Assembly: GCA_013177795.1 (NCBI GenBank)
Contig: JABLXY010000001.1
Location: 620,001-684,000 of the forward strand
From: Syntrophaceae bacterium
Lineage (GTDB): Bacteria > Desulfobacterota > Syntrophia > Syntrophales > UBA2192
Length of the DNA: 64,000 nt
Direction of reading: 5' to 3'
Below, piece after piece: positions 20,724-28,232 of the stretch. Made by a program: the position numbers and the translations under genes. Numbering within the stretch: the stretch's first letter is position 1; the number at the start of each line of letters is the position of its first letter. Below the pieces are notes generated by a model. The model ran no database searches. It saw only the letters and a list, made by a program, of their open reading frames with translations, and had not been told where the DNA came from.

Positions 20724-20870
20724 ATGCAGACCGTTTACCCGAGATACACGATGGCCGAGCGGCTGGTCCTCGCGGTCGTCGCCCTGGTCACCTGGCCCGT
20801 TGAACGATTTCTCGGCTGGGTGCGCCGCAAGGCAATCGTCGGCATGGCCCCGTCGAGCGAGCGCCGCTAG
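20724..20870 (+). CDS. Small membrane-associated peptide, 48 aa
   Basis: A 48-aa ORF (MQTVYPRYTMAERLVLAVV at the N-terminus) has AGAGGAG about 8 nt before its ATG, a hydrophobic stretch (LVLAVVALVTWPVERFLGWV) and a basic tail. A near-consensus sigma-54 promoter 40-55 nt upstream and a strong terminator 37 nt downstream frame it as a transcription unit of its own. I do not recognise the family. A longer in-frame reading from 20601 runs across the promoter and is unlikely. The context suggests a regulated, possibly stress- or nutrient-linked small membrane protein. Confidence 0.6.
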   Translation: MQTVYPRYTMAERLVLAVVALVTWPVERFLGWVRRKAIVGMAPSSERR

Positions 20871-20906
20871 TCCGGCTCCCCATCGCCTTGCCGGCCGCCG
20901 ACGCGA

Positions 20907-20935
20907 AAAAGGGCGCCCGCAGCCGGCGCCCTTTT
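20907..20935. terminator. Bidirectional terminator between small peptide gene and mscL
   Basis: AAAAGGGCGCC and GGCGCCCTTTT form a perfect 11-bp stem around a 7-nt loop. T-rich runs on both strands serve the convergent genes on either side. Confidence 0.85.
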
Positions 20936-20967
20936 CCGGGTCCTCCTTCCTTGTCCGCAGCATCCAA

Positions 20968-21414
20968 TCAGGCTTTCAGCTCCGAGGTGCACTGGGGGCA
21001 GCGTGTCGCCTTCAGGGGCACCGTGGAGAGGCAGTACGGGCACTCCTTCGTCGTCGGCGCGGCGGGCGGCTCCTGCCGCTTCAGCCGGTTGATCTGCTTG
21101 ATGAGCAGGAAGACGGCAAAGGCCACGATGAGAAAGGTCACGACCGAGTTGATGAACACCCCGTAGTTCAGCGTCACCGCCGTGGCCGCCTTGGCCTCGG
21201 CGAGCGTTGCGTAGGGGCCCGGTGTCTTTCCGGCCTTGAGAACGAGGAAGAAGTTGGAGAAGTCGACGTTGCCCAGCAGCAGACCGATGACCGGCATCAG
21301 GACGTCGTCGACGAGGGACTTGACGATGGCGCCGAAGGCCGCGCCGATGATGATGCCCACGGCCATGTCCACCACGTTTCCGCGCATGGCGAATTCCTTG
21401 AATTCCTTGATCAT
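20968..21414 (-). CDS. mscL: Large-conductance mechanosensitive channel MscL
   Basis: A 148-aa protein starting [20 protein letters not shown], the MscL signature, followed by TM1 ([21 protein letters not shown]), a periplasmic loop and TM2 ([20 protein letters not shown]). The C-terminus carries a zinc-ribbon-like tail, [18 protein letters not shown], seen in many MscL proteins of this phylum. The channel opens on membrane tension to release solutes on osmotic downshock. GGAGGAG precedes the ATG. Single-gene unit. Confidence 0.95.
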   Translation of the reverse strand: MIKEFKEFAMRGNVVDMAVGIIIGAAFGAIVKSLVDDVLMPVIGLLLGNVDFSNFFLVLKAGKTPGPYATLAEAKAATAVTLNYGVFINSVVTFLIVAFAVFLLIKQINRLKRQEPPAAPTTKECPYCLSTVPLKATRCPQCTSELKA

Positions 21415-21520
21415 GGGACTCCTCCTTCTGGTTCGTCGGTCGTTTCGAACGGTTCCTACGTTAAACCCGTGTTATTCTTTCCCTTGAAGGCCTCCCTGTC
21501 AAGCAGTTGTTCACGATTTT

Positions 21521-21919
21521 TCACGGCCAATTTACCTCCTGCGCGGTGACCATGCCATGGCATGCCACACGAACCCCAGCCTTGCATGGGAGATCAGAGG
21601 CCCGCCCGTTCCAGCAGAAAAAGAACCAGGGCCGGCACTGACCCAGGGGGACGACGAGGACGTGATCGAAGGCGCATTGCGCCGATTTGGGCGCATGGGT
21701 GGTCGCTCCGGTCCGGCGGGCCAGGTCCATGTGGCCCGAGATGAAGTCGGCGTGGAGGTGGGTTTCGAGGATGTGGGTGATCGTCACACCCAGGGCGCGG
21801 GCCTCGTCGATGTAGAGGTCCACGTCCCGCCGGGGGTCGATCACGGCGCAGGACTCCTTGCCTGCGAGGATGTAGGAGCTGTGGGCGATCTTCCCGGTGA
21901 AGGAGTGCTTGAGCAGCAT
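21521..21919 (-). pseudogene. Truncated metallo-beta-lactamase-fold hydrolase (ETHE1/persulfide dioxygenase-like)
   Basis: The N-terminal 90 residues follow the ETHE1-like pattern: a start of about MLLKHSFTGKIAHSSYIL, CAVIDPRRDVDLYI, and the metal motif THLHADFISGH (the usual HxHxDH). After about residue 92 (AQCAFDHVLV) the similarity stops, and the remaining 40 residues look like random translation (PLGQCRPWFFFCWNGR). Complete members are 200-450 aa and need further histidine and aspartate ligands that are missing here. The gene is therefore a 3'-truncated remnant. No IS end or repeat is obvious at the break near 21640. Confidence 0.7.
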
Positions 21920-22015
21920 GGAGGCTCATTTCATAGTTTTGTCATGTCGGTCCATGATACGTGGAGTGGATCGGCCGGGGCGGTCAATCGCCACACGAAA
22001 GGACGCCCATCCCTC

Positions 22016-23233
22016 TCATGCTTTCAGAACAACCGTCTCCCCCTGCGCGAGCCCGCCGCAAATGGCGGCCACGCCGACGCCGCCGCCCCTGCGGCGCAGC
22101 TCGTAGGCCAGGGTCATGGCGATCCGCCCGGCACTTGCGCCCACGGGGTGGCCGATGGCGATGGCCCCGCCGTTGACGTTGGTCCTTTCCTGCAGGGCCT
22201 TCCATCGGCCCGCATCGCCGCCGGCGAGGATCTTCGTCGAGACGAGGGGCATCGCCGCGAAGGCCTCGTTGATCTCGATGAGGTCCATCGCGTCGATCGT
22301 CATGCCGGCCCTCTCCAGGGCCTTCCGGATGGTGTAGGCCGGGATCTGGGCGATCTCGCGGGGGGCAGCCGCCGAGGCGACGGCGCAGATGACCGTGGCA
22401 ATCGGCTCTAGCCCCCGGCGCCCGGCCTCGGCCCGGGTCATAAAGAGAACGGCCGACGCTCCCGCGCTGATCGGGGGCGCGTTGCCCGCCGTGACGGTAG
22501 GGCTGCCGTAGATGGGCGTCAGTTTCGCAAGGGCCTCCATCGAGGTTTCCCGGGGTGACTCGTCCCTCTCGATGACGATGGGGTTCCCCCGCTTCTGGGG
22601 GATCTCGACGGGCATGAGCTCCTCCCCCACCCGCAGCCTGCCCTCGCTGTAGGCTTTCGCGCACAGCCTGTGGCTGCGAAGGGCCCAGGCGTCCTGCATC
22701 TCGCGCGTCACGCCGTACTCCAAGGCCATCTCGCCGGCGTCGAGCGCTACGGGGTTGAACCCCTTGGCCGTGTAGCCCAGCTCGAAAAGGCAGTCGACGA
22801 GGCGGATGTGGCCGAGGCGGGTGCCTCGCCGCAGGCCCGGGGCGAGGTGGGGCGTGCGGGGCATGTTCTCGGAGCCCACGGACAGGACGATGCGGGCCTC
22901 CCCTGCGCGGATCGAGAGGATGCCCAGACGCAGGGTCGTCAGGGACGAGCAGCACGCCCGGTCCAGCGTCAGCGAGATGTTTTCGGGGGGAAAGCCCGCA
23001 AGCAGCGTGGCCTGCCGGGCGGGCACGTCCGTTTCCAGGGCGACCTCGGCGGGGATGCAGCAGCCGTAGAGGACCTCGTCCACCTCGCCGGGCTGGACGC
23101 CCACCCGCCGGACCGCCTCCTGCATGACCAGGACCCCGAGGTCGATGCTGGGGATGTCGGCCATGGCCGTATCGAAGCGGCTGAAGGGCGTCCGGACGGC
23201 GCTCACGATCACGATGTCGTCCTTTCCGGGCAT
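22016..23233 (-). CDS. Acetyl-CoA acetyltransferase family thiolase
   Basis: A 405-aa thiolase. The N-terminus IVIVSAVRTPFSRF is typical. The nucleophile Cys is C94 in DRACCSS, a variant of the usual CxSG. NEAFAAMPL and NGGAIAIGHPVGASAGR carry the catalytic histidines, and AICGGLAQGE holds the second cysteine. It either condenses acetyl-CoA or cleaves 3-ketoacyl-CoA. The upstream gene on the same strand is an HSD10-like 3-hydroxyacyl-CoA dehydrogenase, so the pair covers the last two steps of beta-oxidation, which fits syntrophic fatty-acid or aromatic-acid degradation. A repeat-filled 160-nt gap separates the two. Confidence 0.9.
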   Translation of the reverse strand: MPGKDDIVIVSAVRTPFSRFDTAMADIPSIDLGVLVMQEAVRRVGVQPGEVDEVLYGCCIPAEVALETDVPARQATLLAGFPPENISLTLDRACCSSLTTLRLGILSIRAGEARIVLSVGSENMPRTPHLAPGLRRGTRLGHIRLVDCLFELGYTAKGFNPVALDAGEMALEYGVTREMQDAWALRSHRLCAKAYSEGRLRVGEELMPVEIPQKRGNPIVIERDESPRETSMEALAKLTPIYGSPTVTAGNAPPISAGASAVLFMTRAEAGRRGLEPIATVICAVASAAAPREIAQIPAYTIRKALERAGMTIDAMDLIEINEAFAAMPLVSTKILAGGDAGRWKALQERTNVNGGAIAIGHPVGASAGRIAMTLAYELRRRGGGVGVAAICGGLAQGETVVLKA

Positions 23234-23289
23234 TTCGCTTTCTCCCTTCGTGAATGAGTCATCTTTCTCATTCTGTCTTCGTGGGCAAC

Positions 23290-23393
23290 ATCCCTCTCGT
23301 TTCCCCTCCCTCGACGGGAGGGGATCAAGGGGAGGGTGCCTGATGGCAAGCCCCCCTCACCCTGGCCCTCTCCCGCCTGGGGAGAGGGAGAGG
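23290..23393. repeat. Intergenic GC-rich palindromic repeat (CCCTCTCCC/GGGAGAGGG type)
   Basis: Two nested inverted repeats sit right behind the SDR stop codon: CCCTCTCCCGCCTGGGGAGAGGG (around 23370-23390, near-perfect) and CCCCTCCCTCGACGGGAGGGG (around 23305-23325). The segment also contains CCCCTCACCCTGGCCCTCTC, a motif shared with the enolase upstream region. Sequences of this style are scattered through many proteobacterial genomes. Confidence 0.5.
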
Positions 23394-24161
23394 TCACCTC
23401 GGCGCCATCCGGATGGCGCCGTCGAGGCGGATCACCTCGCCGTTGAGCATGGGGTTCTCGATGATGTGCCGCACAAGCATGGCGTATTCAGAGGGCCGGC
23501 CCAGCCGCTGCGGGAAGGGCACCATCTTCCCCAGGGCCTCGCGGACAGCCGGGGGCAGCAGCGCCAGCATGGGCGTGTCGAAGAGCCCCGGGGCGATCGT
23601 CATGACACGGATGCCGTAATCGGCGCATTCGCGCGCCAGCGGCAGGGTCATCCCTACGACACCGGCCTTGGAGGCGCTGTAGGCCGGCTGTCCGACCTGT
23701 CCGTCGAAGGCCGCCGCCGAGGCGGTGTTGATGATCACGCCGCGCTCGCCCTCTGCGTCGGGCGAATTGTTCACCATCTGCGCCAGCGCGAGCCGGATGA
23801 CGTTGAAGGTGCCCACGAGGTTGATCTGCACGACCCGGTTGAACTCCTCCAGCGGCATGGGGCCCTTCTTCGTGAGGGCCTTGCAGGCGACCCCTATCCC
23901 CGCGCAGTTGATGACGGCGTTGAGGCCGCCGAAGGCCGCAACCGTCTTCCCGACCGCCTCCCGGACGCTCTGGTCGCCCGTCACGTCGGTGCGGACGAAG
24001 AGGACCTGCGCTCCCAGCTCGGATGCAAGCCTCTGCCCTTTCTCGGCGTCGAGGTCGAAGATCGCCGCCTTCGCCCCCGCCCCCGCCAGTTCTCGCACGC
24101 AGGCCTCGCCGAGACCCGATGCCCCTCCCGTCACCACGGCCAGGCAGTCGCTCACCCTCAC
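23394..24161 (-). CDS. SDR 3-hydroxyacyl-CoA dehydrogenase (HSD17B10-like)
   Basis: A 255-aa short-chain dehydrogenase with NAD-binding [17 protein letters not shown], a NAG-type motif (INCAGIGV) and catalytic [27 protein letters not shown] characteristic HSD10 insert [27 protein letters not shown] is present (pattern seen in type II 3-hydroxyacyl-CoA dehydrogenases). I place the start at GTG 24161 with GGGGGAG upstream, giving the normal family length; the open frame continues further upstream without family similarity. With the downstream thiolase it suggests a beta-oxidation module. Confidence 0.88.
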   Translation of the reverse strand: MRVSDCLAVVTGGASGLGEACVRELAGAGAKAAIFDLDAEKGQRLASELGAQVLFVRTDVTGDQSVREAVGKTVAAFGGLNAVINCAGIGVACKALTKKGPMPLEEFNRVVQINLVGTFNVIRLALAQMVNNSPDAEGERGVIINTASAAAFDGQVGQPAYSASKAGVVGMTLPLARECADYGIRVMTIAPGLFDTPMLALLPPAVREALGKMVPFPQRLGRPSEYAMLVRHIIENPMLNGEVIRLDGAIRMAPR

Positions 24162-24600
24162 GGTCTCCCCCCTTTCCCGCCGGCGCGCACATGCTCTCGG
24201 GCTCAGAAAACGCACGGGCGGTGCAAACGGTTGCAATAGATGGTGGAACTGACGGACACCAGGTTGCACCTGGATGCCCGGACGTACGCGGATGTGGAAC
24301 GCCTTCGCGCGATGCGAGGTCCTTATGTCCCTGTGGGCTCTGCTCCGTGGGGAGAACTTCTCGGAATTTGGGGAATCAAACCAGCGCAATCATACTGCAT
24401 GGATGGGATTTTTTCCAGGGCTCAGTGGTCAAGATAGCAACCGTTCGTCATCGCGGGCCCGGTGAGCATACGATGACCCCCGTGCGTCCGGCGTCAGATG
24501 TTCCGTGCGGCCCTGTCAATGACTTCTTGTCCGTCGAGGCGCAAGAGCCCCATAAAAATACATGACCGACCGACTGCTATTGTCCCGCCTAGAAAGACCT
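24162..24600. other. Gene-free intergenic stretch
   Basis: About 440 nt without a convincing gene. Short overlapping ORFs (for example 24240-24437) lack ribosome sites and family similarity. The base composition is somewhat less GC-rich than the neighbours. No repeat or RNA was recognised. Confidence 0.4.
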
Positions 24601-24627
24601 TGACATTCCACCCGATTGGCATAGTCT
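24600..24627 (+). promoter_or_regulatory. Sigma-70-type promoter candidate for the 98-aa gene
   Basis: TTGACA (24600-24605) and TAGTCT (24622-24627) are separated by 16 nt and lie about 140 nt upstream of the ATG at 24766. Confidence 0.4.
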
Positions 24628-24765
24628 GAAGCCAAGTCACCGGCATCCGTCGAGACGATGGGTAACCGGACTTCCTATCGAAATTCCTCAGACCTCACCT
24701 GCTGCCCTGTCCATCACCGCGAGACAGGGCTTTATGTCCCCGGGGTCGGACAGGGAGCGTGCGTC

Positions 24766-25062
24766 ATGCAGATCCACCTGATCGAGAACGAAAACAACTT
24801 CACCAAGCTGGGCGACAAGGTCTGGGAGAGCGGCTGGTGGCAGCTGGGCGAGGAGGATGCGAAGAAGCTCGTCGGGGGACACATCTACTTTCACCGGAAG
24901 AAGACCGAGCCCTCTTTCTACGGCGGCCAGATACGGGGTTACCGGGTCAAGGAGGAGGACCCCTTCAAGGGCCGCATCATCTTCGAATTCGAATACCTCG
25001 AGGCCTGCCGGGGCATCCGGGCGGACCGGCTGGGCTGGTCCCTGGATAAAAAGATCGTCTGA
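24766..25062 (+). CDS. Uncharacterised 98-aa protein
   Basis: The protein starts at ATG 24766 (MQIHLIENENNFTKLGDKVW) behind AGGGAG. It is rich in charged and aromatic residues, with the block SGWWQLGEEDAKKLVGGHIY and a later FHRKKTEPSFYGGQIRGYRV. No signal peptide, membrane segment or cysteine motif is visible. It looks like a compact soluble beta-alpha protein. I do not recognise the family. A sigma-70-like promoter precedes it and a terminator hairpin follows at 25137-25162, so it is probably transcribed alone. Confidence 0.6.
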   Translation: MQIHLIENENNFTKLGDKVWESGWWQLGEEDAKKLVGGHIYFHRKKTEPSFYGGQIRGYRVKEEDPFKGRIIFEFEYLEACRGIRADRLGWSLDKKIV

Positions 25063-25136
25063 GAGCCGCGCACGGGTACGGTTCAGGCCCAGGGGCCAAC
25101 AAAAGAATAGCACAGGGGCAGGCCGGCCCCCGCAGA

Positions 25137-25170
25137 AGGCAAGGTCATGCTCGACCCTGCCTTTCCTGTT
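25137..25170 (+). terminator. Terminator after the 98-aa gene
   Basis: AGGCAAGGTC and GACCCTGCCT form a 10-bp stem with one mismatch, followed by TTCCTGTT. Confidence 0.6.
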
Positions 25171-25239
25171 CATGATCGACGATAACAAACATCCTCGGGG
25201 TGCATCGCCGAGAGAGGAGTACCGCGTCCCGATCAAGCC

Positions 25240-25896
25240 TTAACGCCCTCGCTGCTTGAGCATGGCTTCAGCAAGAGCGACATTCCTCTTGAGCATGGGA
25301 AGCGGCTGCAGCGCCAGGGCCTGGGAAAATGCCTTGGCTGCGCCGGCCGGATCGTCTTTCTGGTTCAGCAGGATGCCGCCGATGTTGTTGAGTGCGGCAA
25401 AATCCGTGGGGTCCGCCGCAGCGGCGCGGCGGAAGGCCGCCAGGGCGCCATCCACATCCCCGGACGCCAGAAGGGCGTTGCCCTCCGCAAAGTCACGCTT
25501 GCCTTGCATCGCCCTGGCGTAAGCCGCGGCATCGCCGCAGATGGCCGCGCGCTGCCCGTAGAGTTTCGGGGCCGTGCATCCCGGATCCCCCAGAACATCT
25601 TTGATCCGTCGCGCAGCCTTTTGCCGGTCTCCGGACAGGTAGGCCACGTCGGCCAGAGCCTGGAGACGGTCCGGCGCCGGCCCGAACCGTTCAAGCTCAT
25701 GCAGGAAATAGGACTCGGCCCCCGCCAGGTCGCCCTGGGCCATGCGCACCAGGCCCAGGTTGCGCAGCACGAGCTGCGTGTCCCCCTGCTTGGCCCGCAG
25801 CTTCAGAAACAGCCGCTCGGCCTTGGCGTAGTCCCCCACGACGTAGGCGTTGAGCGCCCTGCGCATGAGCAGTCGCGTATGCAGATACGTGAGCAA
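25240..25896 (-). CDS. Tetratricopeptide-repeat protein
   Basis: A 218-aa all-helical protein. TPR-like pairs are recognisable at about residues 15-50 (NAYVVGDYAKAERLFLKLRA), 50-70 (LVRMAQGDLAGAESYFLHEL) and 140-205 (GNALLASGDVDGALAAFRRA, LNNIGGILLNQKDDPAGAAK). There is no signal peptide. TPRs mediate protein-protein contacts, so no enzymatic role is suggested. It lies directly downstream of the GntP permease on the same strand (58 nt), but a functional link is not evident. Confidence 0.8.
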   Translation of the reverse strand: MLTYLHTRLLMRRALNAYVVGDYAKAERLFLKLRAKQGDTQLVLRNLGLVRMAQGDLAGAESYFLHELERFGPAPDRLQALADVAYLSGDRQKAARRIKDVLGDPGCTAPKLYGQRAAICGDAAAYARAMQGKRDFAEGNALLASGDVDGALAAFRRAAAADPTDFAALNNIGGILLNQKDDPAGAAKAFSQALALQPLPMLKRNVALAEAMLKQRGR

Positions 25897-25953
25897 ACGG
25901 ACCTCGCTGCGCGGCGCAACGCCCGTCAGGCATCGCGCCGCGCAGATCGAAGA

Positions 25954-27285
25954 TTAGATGAACAGGCTCAGAATGTAGCAGGCCATGAAGGCCACGAAGC
26001 CCTGCATGAGCGTGGCCGTAGTGTAGATCTTGTACGCCACGTTCACGGGCATGTTGGAGAACTGCGACACGACCCAGAAATAGGAGTCGTTGGCATGCGA
26101 CACGACCATGGAGCCTGCGCCGATGACCACGGCCGTGAGCGCCGGGTTGAGTCCCATGCCGGCCGTCAGGGGCGCCATGATGGCAGCGGTGGTGATGATG
26201 GCCACCGTCGAAGACCCCTGCGCGGTCTTGAGCGCCGCGGAGATGATGAAGGGCAGCAGCAGGCCCAGGTTCATGGTGGACATGGTGGTACCGATGAATT
26301 CCTTCATGGGCGAGGCCGCCAGGACCCTGCCGAAGGAGCCGCCCGCGCCGGTGATGGTCAGGATGATGGCCGCGTCTCGAATGCCGTGCCCCATCCATCC
26401 GTCAAGGGCCTGTCCGAATTCCTTGCGCGGCACCAGGAAGAGGCTGCACACGACACCGAGCATGAGTGCGGAAACGGGATCGCCGATGAAATCCAGGGTC
26501 TTGGCCAGCGGACCCGTCCCGAAGGGCTTGGTGGGGAAGTTCGTCACGGATTTGAGCAGGATGAGCACGATGGGCAGGATGATGGGCAGGAAGCTCATGA
26601 ACGTGCCCGGCAGCTTGCCGTACTTCTCCAACAGGCTGGAATAGCTTTCCTCGACGTCGGGCTTGATGTCGTACTTTCGTCCGAAGTGCTTGGCCCAGAA
26701 AAACCCGGCCAGCGACGAGGGCACGGCTGCAATGAGCCCGTAGAAAATGACCATCCCCAGGTCGGCCTTGAGGGCAGCCGCGGCAGCCAGGGGACCCGGA
26801 GTGGGCGGCACCATGGTGTGCGTGGCGTAGAGGCCCGTGGAGAGGGCCACGGCCATGACCGCCATGGATGTCTTGGACTCCACGGAGAGCGCCTTGTTGA
26901 GCGGGGTGAGGATGACGTAGCCCGAGTCGCAGAACACGGGGATGGACACGATGTATCCGGCGATGTTCATGGCCAGGGGGGCTCGGCTCTGGCCCACCAG
27001 GCCGAGGATGGCCCGGGTCATGACCAGGGCCGCGCCGGTCTTCTCCAGGATGTAGCCCATGATCGTGCCGGCCACGATGACGATGCCGATGTAGGTCAGC
27101 GTGCCGCCGAAGCCCTCGCGCACCGCCTTGACCACGTCGAGGGGAGCCATGCCGATGGCCAGGCCGTACCCGAACGCGACGGAGATGAGCACGAAAAAGG
27201 CGTTGACCCTGTACCTGCCGGTAGCCACCACGATGAGGATCACCGCGATGACCAAGAAAATCAATGACGTTCCGCCAGAAACCAT
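25954..27285 (-). CDS. GntP-family permease
   Basis: A 443-aa membrane protein starting MVSGGTSLIFLVIAVILIVV behind GGAGGAGG. It has about 12-14 hydrophobic segments and the GntP signatures IPVFCDSGYVILTPLNKAL, THTMVPPTPGPLAAA, TAQGSSTVAIITTAAI and SHANDSYFWVVSQF. The family imports gluconate and other hydroxyacids with protons. The true substrate is unknown; no catabolic enzyme is adjacent, only the TPR gene downstream and tmRNA upstream. Confidence 0.9.
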   Translation of the reverse strand: MVSGGTSLIFLVIAVILIVVATGRYRVNAFFVLISVAFGYGLAIGMAPLDVVKAVREGFGGTLTYIGIVIVAGTIMGYILEKTGAALVMTRAILGLVGQSRAPLAMNIAGYIVSIPVFCDSGYVILTPLNKALSVESKTSMAVMAVALSTGLYATHTMVPPTPGPLAAAAALKADLGMVIFYGLIAAVPSSLAGFFWAKHFGRKYDIKPDVEESYSSLLEKYGKLPGTFMSFLPIILPIVLILLKSVTNFPTKPFGTGPLAKTLDFIGDPVSALMLGVVCSLFLVPRKEFGQALDGWMGHGIRDAAIILTITGAGGSFGRVLAASPMKEFIGTTMSTMNLGLLLPFIISAALKTAQGSSTVAIITTAAIMAPLTAGMGLNPALTAVVIGAGSMVVSHANDSYFWVVSQFSNMPVNVAYKIYTTATLMQGFVAFMACYILSLFI

Positions 27286-27442
27286 AAGACCTCCTCCTTC
27301 CCGTCGGTGCCGGCTGTTTTGAATGCTGTATGCAAAATACAATCGGTATTTGATACCACATCGCCGCCTGGAGAGGCAACGGAAAACAGCAAACCCGGAC
27401 TTTCACGGAACGAATTCGTACCATGAAATGGCGAAAAGGAAA

Positions 27443-27465
27443 CGGCCCCGCCGCTGGCGGGGCCG
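27443..27465 (-). terminator. tmRNA terminator
   Basis: A perfect 10-bp stem, CGGCCCCGCC with GGCGGGGCCG, is followed on the minus strand by TTTCCTTTT. It lies 20 nt past the mature tmRNA 3' end. Confidence 0.85.
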
Positions 27466-27486
27466 AAGGGTAAGGGGTCGGTTCTT

Positions 27487-27843
27487 TGGTGGAGGCGGCG
27501 GGAGTCGAACCCGCGTCCGGAAATCTTCAGCTGCAGCTTCTACACGCTTAGTCCCCGATTTGCGATTCGCCTCGGAGGCCTCCCGGGGACGGGATCCCTC
27601 GTCGGCTATCCTGTGAAAGGTTTCGCCTCATCCGCCACAGGAGATCAGAATCGGCTATCCTGGCTGATTTTACGCCCTGTTCGAGCCGTCAGGAGAGCCC
27701 GGCAGGACGTGGCCGCTTAAGCAGCCTTTGCGTAAACGTAGTCGTTGGCGTTTACTTTTTTTCTACCTGTTTAAGGAGCCCGGTAGAAACCTCCGCGTGC
27801 CACTGTCAGCCTCAATTATCCCCGTCGAAACCGTGGCGCCCCC
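27487..27843 (-). ncRNA. ssrA: tmRNA (SsrA)
   Basis: A 357-nt transfer-messenger RNA. The 5' end GGGGGCG pairs with CGCCTCC of the 3' end to make the acceptor stem, followed by discriminator A and encoded CCA (27487-27489). The T-arm reads GGGTTCGACTCCC, and the 5' part contains the conserved ACGGTTTCGACGGGG. The tag reading frame at 27717-27749 is GCC AAC GAC TAC GTT TAC, GCA AAG GCT GCT, stop, giving the tag ANDYVYAKAA. It rescues stalled ribosomes together with SmpB, whose gene is 5 kb away on the same strand. Confidence 0.97.
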
Positions 27844-27877
27844 ACTTGTGTATTCGTCCGGGAACAATTCCGAATTC

Positions 27878-27906
27878 AATTTAACCTGCCTGCACCGGTA
27901 AGTCAA
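27878..27906 (-). promoter_or_regulatory. Sigma-70 promoter of ssrA
   Basis: On the minus strand TTGACT and TAAATT are separated by exactly 17 nt. Transcription would begin about 25-30 nt before the mature 5' end, consistent with RNase P trimming. Confidence 0.6.
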
Positions 27907-27923
27907 GGAAGGATACGGGGCGG

Positions 27924-28232
27924 TCAATGCCCGGGTATCTCCATCTCGAGGATGGCGGAGCTCAGCGACTTGCCGTGGATGTCGAGGGCCAGCGTCCGCG
28001 TGACTCCGCCCCCCAATGCCCTGTAGAGGACGAAGTTGAGCGCCCCGATGTTGGGCAGCGCGTACCGGACGACCTCCCCCTCGACGATCTCGGAGAAGAA
28101 ATCCTTGACGCGCTCCGCCGTCACCTGCTTTTCCAGAAGCGGGTAGTCGGCCGGGTCATAGGCGATGACGGAGATGTTGGACGTGTTGCCCTTGTCCCCC
28201 GTGCGGGAGTGTGCGATCTCTCGAAGCTTCAT
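27924..28232 (-). CDS. AtuA-like ferredoxin-fold partner protein
   Basis: A 102-aa protein, MKLREIAHSRTGDKGNTSNI at the start, with VRYALPNIGALNFVLYRALGGGVTRTLALDIHGKSLS. This matches the small domain that is fused to, or encoded next to, DUF1446/AtuA proteins. Its ATG overlaps the stop codon of the AtuA gene (ATGA), so translation is coupled and the two most likely form one complex. The function of the family in acyclic-terpene or organic-acid use is poorly defined. Confidence 0.85.
   Translation of the reverse strand: MKLREIAHSRTGDKGNTSNISVIAYDPADYPLLEKQVTAERVKDFFSEIVEGEVVRYALPNIGALNFVLYRALGGGVTRTLALDIHGKSLSSAILEMEIPGH

Noticed and set aside
24240-24437. A 65-codon ORF in the gene-poor stretch
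   Set aside because: No ribosome site, a composition unlike the neighbouring genes and no recognisable motif.
27487-27560. A tRNA on the minus strand suggested by the GGGTTCGACTCCC arm
   Set aside because: The 5' partner of the acceptor stem is 340 nt away and a tag reading frame lies between, so it is tmRNA.
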